Origin: Candidatus Woesearchaeota archaeon
GTDB lineage: Archaea; Nanobdellota; Nanobdellia; Woesearchaeales; GCA-2686295
Length of the DNA: 64,000 nt
Reading direction: 5' to 3'
Assembly (NCBI GenBank): GCA_013202845.1
Contig: JABMPT010000012.1
Location: 1-64,000, forward strand
The notes beneath the pieces were generated by a model, which was not told the DNA's origin, did no database searches, and worked only from the letters and a program-made list of their open reading frames with translations. Positions 43,757 to 51,211 of this stretch are shown in pieces. Position numbers and translations under genes: made by a program. The stretch's first letter is position 1, and every line of letters starts with the position of its first letter.

Positions 43757-43987
43757 CTAGATTATTTTCTTACCTGTCTCCTTATCTACAATGTGGATTG
43801 CTTCTACAGGGCAGGACTCTGCAGCTTCTTTGTTGTCTTCAAGCTCTGAATCATCAATCTCTGTTTTCAATGGTTTTGCTTTCTCATCACCGTTGACTTC
43901 TACCATCTCCCAATTACTGCAGATTGCAGCACAAGCTGCGCAACCAATGCATTCATCAATGTCATTCTTTATTGTATATTTTGCCAC
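43757..43987 (-). CDS. Ferredoxin, single [4Fe-4S] cluster type
   Basis: 76 aa from the GTG at 43987, placed by AGGTGAT upstream. The motif ECIGCAACAAIC gives C-x2-C-x2-C plus an extra Cys, and SCPVEAIHI supplies the fourth ligand. A 25-residue acidic insertion (DSELEDNKEAAE) lies between the two halves where a second cluster would be in 2[4Fe-4S] ferredoxins. Small soluble electron carrier; partner enzymes are not in the window. Confidence 0.88.
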   Translation of the reverse strand: MAKYTIKNDIDECIGCAACAAICSNWEMVEVNGDEKAKPLKTEIDDSELEDNKEAAESCPVEAIHIVDKETGKKII

Positions 43988-44040
43988 TCCAAATCACCTT
44001 TTTAAAACTATTTGGCATCTCTTTAAATATTTTTCTGTAG

Positions 44041-44250
44041 CTAATATTCTACTATTGTTACGCCAGAAGAATCGTCGTCTTTATCGTCGTCATCGCTTGT
44101 TGGATTGTCAAAAATGTTGAATGATCCTTCTCCAACTGTTGGCATGTCATCAGTGTTTATGCTGCCTTGCTCAACGAATTTCAACAAGAAATCTATTGTC
44201 TTCTTTATGTCATCGACAGAATCTTTTTTTGTATCGATTTCAATTCTCAT
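44041..44250 (-). CDS. Small acidic protein of unknown function
   Basis: 69 aa. The N-terminal half (MRIEIDTKKDSVDDIKKTID) predicts a strand followed by a helix. The C-terminal half is disordered and Asp-rich (SDDDDKDDDSSGVTIVEY). No family recognised. It lies between the ferredoxin gene and another uncharacterised acidic protein, with its own short gaps on both sides. Coding is supported by length, composition and the near-leaderless start. Confidence 0.55.
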   Translation of the reverse strand: MRIEIDTKKDSVDDIKKTIDFLLKFVEQGSINTDDMPTVGEGSFNIFDNPTSDDDDKDDDSSGVTIVEY

Positions 44251-44290
44251 TGTTAAGAAGTTTGTTTGTTGAAGTATAAATATTTTTCTT

Positions 44291-44752
44291 TTATTTTTTA
44301 TAGATTTCTATAATCTTTTCCAAAGCGTCTATATAACTATCTCCTAGTTTAAACTCTTTGAATTCCTCTTTGAATTCATCGCTTGTTGAAGGTATTATCT
44401 CTTTTATTAATTCGTTATATACTCTCATTCCAAATAATAGAGGGCTCTTTAATGACATCAATGCATAAGCGCTTGACTCTGATTCTTTTTTGACAAATAC
44501 AATTTGGTAATCATCTTTGTTTAACTTTGTTTCAACACTTATTCGTACTTTATCACCTTCTGTTTCTTCTTTTATAGAATACTTTGCTTCGCTGATATCG
44601 TGCTCTTGAAGTTTTTCTAAAAGAATTTCTAGTTCAGGATCTTTCTCTGTTTCTTCTTCTGATTGAGATTGATTTTCTCTATTTTTAGTTATTAAGTCCT
44701 GAATGAGTTCATCAATCTCTTCTTCAGAGATATTTTCTTCTGCTCTCGTCAT
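44291..44752 (-). CDS. Acidic protein of unknown function
   Basis: 153 aa. The first 60 residues are Glu-rich and probably disordered or coiled (SEEEIDELIQDLITKNREN). The rest looks globular: KVRISVETKLNKDDYQIVFV strands, then LMSLKSPLLFGMRVYNELI and a terminal helix. No known domain recognised. It is transcribed away from the tRNA-Val gene just upstream. Confidence 0.6.
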   Translation of the reverse strand: MTRAEENISEEEIDELIQDLITKNRENQSQSEEETEKDPELEILLEKLQEHDISEAKYSIKEETEGDKVRISVETKLNKDDYQIVFVKKESESSAYALMSLKSPLLFGMRVYNELIKEIIPSTSDEFKEEFKEFKLGDSYIDALEKIIEIYKK

Positions 44753-44765
44753 ACTAAGTCACTAA

Positions 44766-44838
44766 TGGGCCCGCGGAGACTCGAACTCCGGACCTCCGCC
44801 GTGTGAAGGCGACGTCATAGCCGCTAGACTACAGGCCC
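44766..44838 (-). tRNA. tRNA-Val, anticodon CAC
   Basis: On the minus strand a 73-base cloverleaf is complete: acceptor GGGCCTG with CGGGCCC and discriminator A, D stem GTC/GAC, anticodon stem TCGCC/GGCGG with loop TTCACAC (U33, CAC, A37), and a T arm with loop TTCGAGT. No intron and no encoded CCA. It reads GUG codons. It shares acceptor and anticodon stems with the second valine tRNA at 52944-53016. Confidence 0.95.
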
Positions 44839-44889
44839 GAGATGATTAGAAAACAATTGAGGGTTTATATTTCTTTTTGTTAAGAATCA

Positions 44890-44905
44890 GGTTAAGCTTT
44901 ATATA
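44890..44905 (+). promoter_or_regulatory. TATA box for the glycosyltransferase gene
   Basis: The sequence AGGTTAAGCTTTATATATTA has a strong TATA core (CTTTATATATTA) some 28-35 bases before the ATG at 44927, indicating a nearly leaderless mRNA. Confidence 0.5.
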
Positions 44906-44926
44906 TTACTATAAGTTACTTAAAGT

Positions 44927-45925
44927 ATGACTGCGCAAGCAATGTCTGTATGTATACCTGCAAGGAACGAAGAAAATACTATAGCTTCTACTGTTCTTTC
45001 CGCACTTAATCAAGACTTTTCAGGAGAATTAGAGGTTTTAGTCTGTGCAAATGCATGTACTGATAACACAAAAAGAGTAGTGGAAGAACTTTCTGCAAAG
45101 CATAAAAATGTCCGATTGTTGAGAAGTGAACCTGGCAAACCAAATGCCTGGAATGAATTGGTTCTGGAAGCTTCCTTTGATGATCTGGTTTTTCTGGATG
45201 GTGATGTTGTAGTAAAACAGGGATCTTTTGAGGCTATTCAGACTGTATATGATAATGGTTCAGAGATTTATGGGGTTTCAGGAGGTTGCATTAAAGTTCT
45301 CGATGATTTCAGTTTTCTAACTAAAGTCTTTAACTTGCCTAAAGATTTACCTCCTGGAAATAATTTTTGTGGTCGCCTTTATTCAGTTAAGAGAGAACCT
45401 TTCTTCAGAATGATGAATCAGAAGGGATATCATAAAATGCCTGTTGATGTTATCAATGAAGATCTATGGGCTAGTTTAGTATTGGAAATCAGAAATAATA
45501 ATAAAGTTGTAAAGAAATATTGGAAGGGGACAAATAATGCGAAGGCTTATTTCAAACCAATCAAAATAAGAGATTTCTTAGCTGAACAAATAAGAATTAA
45601 GGAAGGCCAATACCAATTAGCTAATGAACATCCTTCTTTGAACTATGATATTTCTCAAAGATTAATAAGAAAACTAAAACAAAGAGTGCCTGAATGGTAT
45701 GATAAATGGAAACAACTTGACAACACTCATGAAAAAATGATTGTTCCTTTTGTTTTTATATCAAGAAAAATCCTGTACAGAGCTCTGATAATGTATGCCG
45801 ATTATAAGGCAAGAGAATCATATTTCTCAGGACAAGCTACAAACTTATGGAAAGAAACAAGATCATCAAAAACAGCTTTTAATGAACAAGCTTTAATCCC
45901 AACACAAACAATCACTGGTAATTAG
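44927..45925 (+). CDS. Family 2 glycosyltransferase
   Basis: 332 aa. GT-A fold signatures are SVCIPARNEENTIASTVLSA near the start, VCANACTDNT, and the metal-binding DGDVVVKQGSFEAI near 87. Then VNEDLWASLVLEIR and KYWKGTNNAKAYFKP mark the acceptor half. No membrane helices are obvious. It transfers a sugar from a nucleotide- or lipid-linked donor, probably for surface glycans or glycoproteins. It may start at MTAQAM or, five residues later, at MSVCIP; the first is nearer the expected distance from the TATA box. Confidence 0.87.
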   Translation: MTAQAMSVCIPARNEENTIASTVLSALNQDFSGELEVLVCANACTDNTKRVVEELSAKHKNVRLLRSEPGKPNAWNELVLEASFDDLVFLDGDVVVKQGSFEAIQTVYDNGSEIYGVSGGCIKVLDDFSFLTKVFNLPKDLPPGNNFCGRLYSVKREPFFRMMNQKGYHKMPVDVINEDLWASLVLEIRNNNKVVKKYWKGTNNAKAYFKPIKIRDFLAEQIRIKEGQYQLANEHPSLNYDISQRLIRKLKQRVPEWYDKWKQLDNTHEKMIVPFVFISRKILYRALIMYADYKARESYFSGQATNLWKETRSSKTAFNEQALIPTQTITGN

Positions 45926-45981
45926 TATATATCTAGCTATGGGACTAAACATTTTTAAAAAGTTTTGACTTCCTTACAAAA

Positions 45982-46332
45982 ATGTTTTCAAAAATTAAAG
46001 AACTTTATTCGTCAATATTTAATAAGACTTATTCAGTAGATGACATAAATAATGTGCCCGCTAATAATCAGCGGAAATATCTTGAGAGATTATCATTTTC
46101 GGAACAGAAAAGATTATCTGATGAAGCAGAAGCACTATTGAAGATTGAAGAAGTCAGAGCATTATTGGGCTTGCCAGAAACTTCAATGTCTTTAGATAAA
46201 CCTTTATACATCCAAAACGTGGCTACAGTTGCGTATGTGCTTGCTCAGAAAGAGAAAGGAAGAGTTGACTTCGATTTCCCTACAGGAAGCATTGATCAAG
46301 CTGCTTCTACACCATCAACCGTGAGTAATTAG
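45982..46332 (+). CDS. Uncharacterised 116-aa protein
   Basis: 116 aa, mainly helical. The N terminus is basic (MFSKIKELYSSIFNKTYSVD), then LSFSEQKRLSDEAEALLKIE and EVRALLGLPETSMSLDKPLY, ending in a Ser/Thr-rich flexible tail. No domain recognised. Gene neighbours are the glycosyltransferase upstream and a convergent tatD gene, with which it overlaps by 26 bases. Confidence 0.55.
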   Translation: MFSKIKELYSSIFNKTYSVDDINNVPANNQRKYLERLSFSEQKRLSDEAEALLKIEEVRALLGLPETSMSLDKPLYIQNVATVAYVLAQKEKGRVDFDFPTGSIDQAASTPSTVSN

Positions 46333-47056
46333 TATATATTATATTAGTAATTTCTTTTACATCCAATCCTTTTATCTCTGCAATCTTTTTCAAGCTTTCT
46401 TGGATGTACATTGGCTCGTTTCTTTTGATACTTGCATCATGTGTCAAGAATGGAGCATCTGTTTCTGTTAGTAGTTGATTCAATGGTATCATCTCTACCA
46501 TTTCCTGGAATTGCTGGTTTCTAACAATAATGCAAGGTATTGAGAAACTCCACTTATTGTCAATGCATCTTTTGATCAATTTCTTGTTTCCTGAGAAGCA
46601 GTGCATCACGACTTTCTTTGCTTCCATCTCTTCCAGAATATCTATGGTTTTCTCTTCTGCCAATCTTGAATGTACTATTACAGGAATGTCAAATTCTTGA
46701 GCCATTGAAACAAACTCTCTGAAGCATTCTTGCTGTCTTTCAAAGTTGTTGTCGTTCTTCTTGTCAAGTCCTATTTCTCCAATAGCAATCAACTTGCTTT
46801 TATGACTCCTGATAAAGTCTAATTCTTTTTGGAATTCTTCTTCAGAAACATTGTCGCATTCGCAAGGATAATAACCTAGAGCAACCTTGACAATGTCAAA
46901 TTTCTCTGCTAACTCCAAAATCTTCCTGTTGTAGTTAGGCCTTGTGCCGTTGCAGATAATAGCAACCGCTCCTGCTTCTTTAGCTCTTTCGACTACTTCA
47001 TCCCTGTCTTTGTCAAAGTTCTCGAATTCTAAATGTGTGTGTACATCGACTAACAT
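46307..47056 (-). CDS. tatD: TatD-family metal-dependent DNase
   Basis: 249 aa TIM barrel. Metal ligands of the family are visible: DVHTHLEF (HxH) at residues 5-7, IGEIGLD near 90, VIVHSRLAEE and VMHCFSGN, and TETDAPFLT near 201. TatD proteins are Mg-dependent 3'-5' exonucleases involved in DNA repair or turnover. Length is normal. Its 3' end overlaps the convergent uncharacterised gene. Confidence 0.92.
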   Translation of the reverse strand: MLVDVHTHLEFENFDKDRDEVVERAKEAGAVAIICNGTRPNYNRKILELAEKFDIVKVALGYYPCECDNVSEEEFQKELDFIRSHKSKLIAIGEIGLDKKNDNNFERQQECFREFVSMAQEFDIPVIVHSRLAEEKTIDILEEMEAKKVVMHCFSGNKKLIKRCIDNKWSFSIPCIIVRNQQFQEMVEMIPLNQLLTETDAPFLTHDASIKRNEPMYIQESLKKIAEIKGLDVKEITNIIYTNYSRLMV

Positions 47057-47088
47057 ATAGAAGAAAAAAGATGTTGGTTATTTAAAGA

Positions 47089-47469
47089 TTACTCCTCTTT
47101 CTTTCTCATCTTGCTAAAGCTTTCAATTATATCAATGACATATTTTCCATCTTCTAGCTTGTAAACAAGAGGTTGTTTCTTGAAAAGATTAACCAAATCT
47201 ATCTCGTACTTTCCTGGCTTCAGAATATTTATTGTTTCAATGTCTAGAACAATCGGCTTTTCCTTGTCAATTTGGTTGCCTATTATATCATAGATATCGT
47301 CTTCTATCTGCTTCTTCTCTTTCTTGCTGAGATTTATTATCTCTTCTTTTCTCTCAAGAGCGCTTTTCTTTATGTAGAAAAAAAGTTTCCCGCCACATTT
47401 GCAACCCTGAAGAATCTCGCTGGAACCGTCATCATACATTGTTCCGCATTTAACGCATTGGTGGGGAAT
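47089..47469 (-). CDS. DUF2072-type zinc-ribbon protein (apparent AUU start)
   Basis: 126 aa when started at ATT 47469-47467: (M)PHQCVKCGTMYDDGSSEIL then GCKCGGKLFFYIKK, the four-Cys ribbon and FFYIKK strand of the archaeal DUF2072 family, which normally begins MPHQC. No ATG/GTG/TTG is in frame there: the codon before ATT is TGA, and the first in-frame ATG (47439) would cut off CVKC. AGGTGAT lies four to five bases upstream of ATT. It forms a conserved operon with DUF2073 and an Era-like GTPase; the function is not established, and RNA or ribosome association is a guess. Confidence 0.82.
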   Translation of the reverse strand: MPHQCVKCGTMYDDGSSEILQGCKCGGKLFFYIKKSALERKEEIINLSKKEKKQIEDDIYDIIGNQIDKEKPIVLDIETINILKPGKYEIDLVNLFKKQPLVYKLEDGKYVIDIIESFSKMRKKEE

Positions 47470-47474
47470 TCATA

Positions 47475-47855
47475 TCACCTTTTAGGACTTTCTTCTGTGA
47501 AAAGTTGTATCTTGTTTGGATCTTTTTTTATATCCTTTATTATAGATGCAGGACCTATGATTGTAAATCCTCCTCTGTCTCCAAGAACCATATTTATGAA
47601 CATGGATCTTAGTTTCTGCCAGACATCCTTTGTTTCACTGCTTTCAGGATTGATAGCACTCAACTCGATACCTTTGAACTTGTTGTCAATCTCTTCCATG
47701 GTTTTGCTGATCAAGTCTGTCTCTTCATGACTTTTTAGTCTTCCTTCCAGAAGAATTATCTTTTCTTCTTTTACAATTTTTAATAGTTTGTTAACTCTAT
47801 GAATAGAATCTAATCCTTCAATTTCTCTGTGTGGAACAAATTGTAAAGTTAGCAA
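47475..47855 (-). CDS. DUF2073-family protein
   Basis: 126 aa, starting at a TTG (47855) with GAGGG six bases upstream. LTLQFVPHREIEGLDSIHRV, then IILLEGRLKSHEETDLISKT and a C-terminal LGDRGGFTIIGPASIIKDIK correspond to the archaeal DUF2073 family. It is encoded between an Era-like GTPase and the DUF2072 zinc ribbon, the standard archaeal order, and probably acts with the GTPase. Biochemical role unknown. Confidence 0.82.
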   Translation of the reverse strand: MLTLQFVPHREIEGLDSIHRVNKLLKIVKEEKIILLEGRLKSHEETDLISKTMEEIDNKFKGIELSAINPESSETKDVWQKLRSMFINMVLGDRGGFTIIGPASIIKDIKKDPNKIQLFTEESPKR

Positions 47856-47872
47856 TCTAAACCCTCTTTTTC

Positions 47873-48505
47873 TTAATCAGTAACCCTGAATAACGCTTCA
47901 TAGAAGTCATCCAAATTGTTACCATACTTAGCACTTATACCAATGACTTCATATTGTGGAAATGCTGACTGGACTTTTTTGATGTCAGCTTTTTTCAAAT
48001 CAACTTTGTTTCCTACCAGTAGAACTGGTATATCTCTTGCTTCAAGGTTTCCAATGATTGTGATATTAACTTGTGTGTATGGATCCTTGCTTGCGTCAAG
48101 TACAACGATGACAACGTCCATATCATCAAGCCATTTTATGGAATCAATAACTCCTTTTGTCGCTTCCTTTGCTCTGCTTTTTGCTTCTTTCTCTTTCAAA
48201 CCTTCTTTTATGAACTCTTCATAGTCTATCTTGGTAGCTATTCCAGGAGTATCGACAAGGTTGAATGTTAGCTCGCGACCCTTGCTTTTGATAGTTATCT
48301 CTTCCTTTATCTGAATCTCCCTGGTTTCATGGGAGATGTTTGACACAGAACCCATCTCCTCACCAAGCCAATCCTTGCAGATTTTATTAGCCAGTGTTGT
48401 TTTTCCACCATTTGGTGGACCATATAGCCCTAGCTTGACTTGTTTTTTCTTCTTGAAAAGATTTCGGAAGAATTTGCCTAACAATCTAGTGAATATTCCT
48501 GCCAT
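47873..48505 (-). CDS. Era-like small GTPase
   Basis: 210 aa. G1 is LYGPPNGGKTTLAN near residue 28, G3 LVDTPGIATK near 84, G4 VGNKVDLKK near 164, and G5 GISAKYGNN near 194. A basic N-terminal stretch (KFFRNLFKKKKQVK) could contact RNA. It lacks the KH domain of bacterial Era. First gene of the GTPase-DUF2073-DUF2072 operon. A role in ribosome assembly is plausible from the family but not shown. Confidence 0.9.
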   Translation of the reverse strand: MAGIFTRLLGKFFRNLFKKKKQVKLGLYGPPNGGKTTLANKICKDWLGEEMGSVSNISHETREIQIKEEITIKSKGRELTFNLVDTPGIATKIDYEEFIKEGLKEKEAKSRAKEATKGVIDSIKWLDDMDVVIVVLDASKDPYTQVNITIIGNLEARDIPVLLVGNKVDLKKADIKKVQSAFPQYEVIGISAKYGNNLDDFYEALFRVTD

Positions 48506-48637
48506 ATTTCTCTAACCTTGCTATTGTTTAGAAAGGTTTTACTATATAAAATTTTTCTTTTTGTAATCATGCAAGAATAGTGTTTTTTTCTTTTTAAAAT
48601 CTAAAAATATAAATATAGGAACCTCTAAAGATACTTT

Positions 48638-49210
48638 ATGAGGCACCAAGAGGTGAGGAGTGGCCTTTTCCTATCAGACCCATTGAAGATAGGTGTGAAA
48701 ATAAAGGACTTTTCTCTAAAAGGAGTTGATGGCAAGAGATATCATTTACATGATTTCTCAACAAGAAAGATATTGGTTTTTGTTTTTCTTTCCAATAATT
48801 CAAATTATTCCCATGCTTATCACAGCAGATTGGTGGCTATTCAGAAAAAGTTTGAAGATAAAGGAGTTCAGGTGATAGGTGTGAACTCGAATGATGAATC
48901 TTATTCAATCCATGATGGCTATTATCGAATGGTTGAACAATCAAGAAAACATGGTTTTAACTTTCCATACTTGAGAGATATGGATCAGAAGCTCGCGAAG
49001 GAGTTTGATGCTATCTGTACTCCTGAAGCTTTTGTTTTTGATGAAGAAAGGATTCTCAGATATAGGGGAAAGATAGATGATAATTGGAGTAATGCTTTTG
49101 GTGTAAAGGTTAATTTTGTTGTGAGAGCTATAAAAGAAATGCTTCATAAGAAAGAAGTTAGTATTCAAGAAACAACTCCTTTTGGGGATACCATCAGGTG
49201 GCATTATTAA
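48638..49210 (+). CDS. Peroxiredoxin/thioredoxin-fold protein lacking active-site cysteines
   Basis: 190 aa. The fold matches AhpC/TSA-like redoxins (GVKIKDFSLKGVDGKRYHLH, VQVIGVNSNDESYSIHDGYY, FNFPYLRDMDQKLAKEFDAI, RILRYRGKIDDNW). In its nearest relatives the active site reads as CNHCPY; here it is LSNNSNYSHAY, both Cys replaced. The usual C-terminal GCSIKW is GDTIRW. One Cys remains, in ICTPEAF. It has probably lost peroxidase or disulphide chemistry and serves another role, or relies on the remaining Cys. Its 3' end overlaps a convergent pilin-like gene by four bases. Confidence 0.82.
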   Translation: MRHQEVRSGLFLSDPLKIGVKIKDFSLKGVDGKRYHLHDFSTRKILVFVFLSNNSNYSHAYHSRLVAIQKKFEDKGVQVIGVNSNDESYSIHDGYYRMVEQSRKHGFNFPYLRDMDQKLAKEFDAICTPEAFVFDEERILRYRGKIDDNWSNAFGVKVNFVVRAIKEMLHKKEVSIQETTPFGDTIRWHY

Positions 49211-49641
49211 CAGTTTCTACCTGGATCTATGAAAATGCCTGAACTGTTCTTGGTGGTTGTGTGATAACCGTTATACATGGAATCCAGAGAGATTACACCT
49301 TTTGTTATGTTCAGGAATGAAAAGTAAGTTTTGTCTTTGTACTGTATAACCAAATCCTTATCATCTTTTATTTCAATAGTGTATTCCTCTCCATTGATGA
49401 ATTCTGGTATCCAGAAACATTTTCTGTAGCCGTAATGCACCAATTCAGCCATATAAGCCTCATTTTGGATTACATTTGCTAATGCTTCAGCTTGTCTCTG
49501 TGTCTGCTGGTTTCTTATGTCAATGGTTTTCTGTTGTATCACTACAAATGTAACTGCGAATATCAGCATCATGAAAGTCATTAATATGACAAACTCCATG
49601 CTGGTCTGCCCTTTTTTTAAGAAACCCTTTCTTGGATTGAT
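49207..49641 (-). CDS. Class III signal-peptide pilin-like protein (uncertain, non-ATG start)
   Basis: The first ATG (49599) gives 130 aa starting MEFVILMTFMMLIFAVTFVV, but the codons upstream read KKGQTS, so the true N terminus is a class III signal KKG|QTSMEFVILMTF like that of the preceding gene. No ATG, GTG or TTG is in frame upstream. A near-cognate ATC at 49641 follows GAGGG by six bases and would give 144 aa with a basic head (NPRKGFLKKG). A base-count error in the seven-A run near 49612-49618 is the alternative. It is probably a minor pilin, co-transcribed with its upstream neighbour. Confidence 0.65.
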   Translation of the reverse strand: MNPRKGFLKKGQTSMEFVILMTFMMLIFAVTFVVIQQKTIDIRNQQTQRQAEALANVIQNEAYMAELVHYGYRKCFWIPEFINGEEYTIEIKDDKDLVIQYKDKTYFSFLNITKGVISLDSMYNGYHTTTKNSSGIFIDPGRNC

Positions 49642-50051
49642 ACGTATCCCTCTTTTGATTCAATCTTTATTTTCATATAACCTGAATGGAAGTCCTGAGA
49701 AATATCCCTACTATATTCTCCTGAAATATTCACATCTGAAAAGAAAACTGATTCAGTTATCCCTCTGTCTGTTTGGTAAAATATTATTAGTTCATAATCG
49801 TTTGTGGAAACGTTTCTAGTGCTTTCAGGAAAGTTAACTTCCAGTGTTGTCCAAGAGTATTTTCCAATAGCTTTCATCCGCTCCACTTCATTTATGATGT
49901 TTTTTCCTATTCTGTTTATCTGGCTAGCGACTAATTTTTCATTGGAATCCTGGGAGTATTTGTAGAATAATATGCTGCCTGGAACTATGATTGCAAGAGC
50001 CATACCTATGATGAAGAGATACTCAACAGATACTTGCGCCTTGCTTTTCAC
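49617..50051 (-). CDS. Class III signal-peptide pilin-like protein
   Basis: 144 aa from a GTG at 50051 (MKSKAQVSVEYLFIIGMALA), with GAGGTT upstream. SKA|QVSVEYLFIIG is a textbook archaeal class III signal peptide cut by the prepilin peptidase. The mature part is beta-rich with KLVASQINRIGKNIINEVER in front. It is a likely pilin or pseudopilin of an adhesion or secretion filament. The downstream gene overlaps its end and carries the same signal type. Confidence 0.8.
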   Translation of the reverse strand: MKSKAQVSVEYLFIIGMALAIIVPGSILFYKYSQDSNEKLVASQINRIGKNIINEVERMKAIGKYSWTTLEVNFPESTRNVSTNDYELIIFYQTDRGITESVFFSDVNISGEYSRDISQDFHSGYMKIKIESKEGYVSIQERVS

Positions 50052-50122
50052 GTTAACCTCTTTTTATTATTCTACGAGATTAGACTATATAAATTTTATG
50101 CAGTTTGAATACAAAAATAAAG

Positions 50123-50141
50123 CAAAAACCTTTGGTTTTTG
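50123..50141. repeat. Perfect inverted repeat CAAAAACC-TTT-GGTTTTTG
   Basis: An 8-bp stem with TTT loop in the region between the pilin gene (leftwards) and secF (rightwards). It resembles the hairpins at 3178-3196 and 38956-38985. Possible operator or RNA structure for either transcript. Confidence 0.6.
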
Positions 50142-50203
50142 ATTATCAAACAAAGTTCGACAAAGCAAAACTTTTATTAATGCTCTGAAAACACTTATCT
50201 GCT

Positions 50204-51211
50204 ATGGGTAAAAGCAGAAGGGAGAGGAGGCTTGCGAAGTTCAAGAAAGGAAAGTATCATCTGGAGCCTACAGATTTAGATGCTGAAGAAAAACCTGAGC
50301 AAGAAGCTCCTAAAGAAACAGCGAAAAAGGAGTATAGAAATGCTTTTGACAGGATATATACTACTCAATACAAAAAGCTTGTTTTTATACCCATAACCCT
50401 TCTTCTGATAGCTTTCATATTAATAGGCATAAATATAGTAACCACAGGAGATTTCATGAACAAAGGAGTTTCCTTGAAAGGAGGAATCACTCTTACAATC
50501 CCTACTGAACAGGAAATTTCAGTTGCTGAACTGGATTCTTTTCTGAACTCACAATTTCTGTTAGCGGATATCGGTGTTAGGGAAGTATCAGAGTTTAGAG
50601 TGCAGACAGGTGTTATTATAGAAGCATCGGATTTGACAGAGCAGGAATTACTGTCAGCAACAAAAGAATTCTTAGGAGATTTTGGAGATTCATATTCTAT
50701 AGAAACAATTGGTCCTTCTCTTGGTGAGAGTTTTTTCAGGCAAACAATAATAGCTGTTTTGTTGGCTCTTCTTTTCATGGGGATGGTTGTGTTTTGGTAT
50801 TTTAGAACACTTGTTCCAAGCGCAGCTGTTATACTAGCAGCTTTTTCAGATATAGTAATCACTATTGCTATAGTTGATATTATAGGGATGAAGGTGAGCA
50901 CTGCTGGAGTAGCTGCTTTCTTGATGTTGATAGGTTACAGTGTAGACACGAATATTCTGCTAAGTACTAGAGTGCTTAAGAGGAAGGAAGGAAACTTGAT
51001 GACCAGGGTTTATAGCGCTCTAAAAACAGGTCTGACAATGAATGGTACAACTATTGTGGCAGTTATTGTGGCCTTAATAGTTTCAGATTCAGAAGTCATC
51101 AAACAGATAATGACAATCATACTAATAGGTCTAATTATTGACATGATAAACACTTGGATACAAAACGTCTCAATATTAAGATATTATTTGGAGAGAAAAG
51201 GAGCACAATGA
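50204..51211 (+). CDS. secF: Protein-export membrane protein SecF
   Basis: 335 aa. After a basic cytoplasmic head (KSRRERRLAKFKKGKYHLE) come six membrane helices. The family features are FMNKGVSLKGGITLTIP in the first exported loop, GPSLGESFFRQTI, and the D-x-N-rich helix IGYSVDTNILLSTRVLKR. With SecD it forms the RND-type complex that pulls secreted proteins across the membrane using the proton gradient. The stop overlaps the secD start as ATGA. The order secF-secD is the archaeal one. Confidence 0.94.
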   Translation: MGKSRRERRLAKFKKGKYHLEPTDLDAEEKPEQEAPKETAKKEYRNAFDRIYTTQYKKLVFIPITLLLIAFILIGINIVTTGDFMNKGVSLKGGITLTIPTEQEISVAELDSFLNSQFLLADIGVREVSEFRVQTGVIIEASDLTEQELLSATKEFLGDFGDSYSIETIGPSLGESFFRQTIIAVLLALLFMGMVVFWYFRTLVPSAAVILAAFSDIVITIAIVDIIGMKVSTAGVAAFLMLIGYSVDTNILLSTRVLKRKEGNLMTRVYSALKTGLTMNGTTIVAVIVALIVSDSEVIKQIMTIILIGLIIDMINTWIQNVSILRYYLERKGAQ

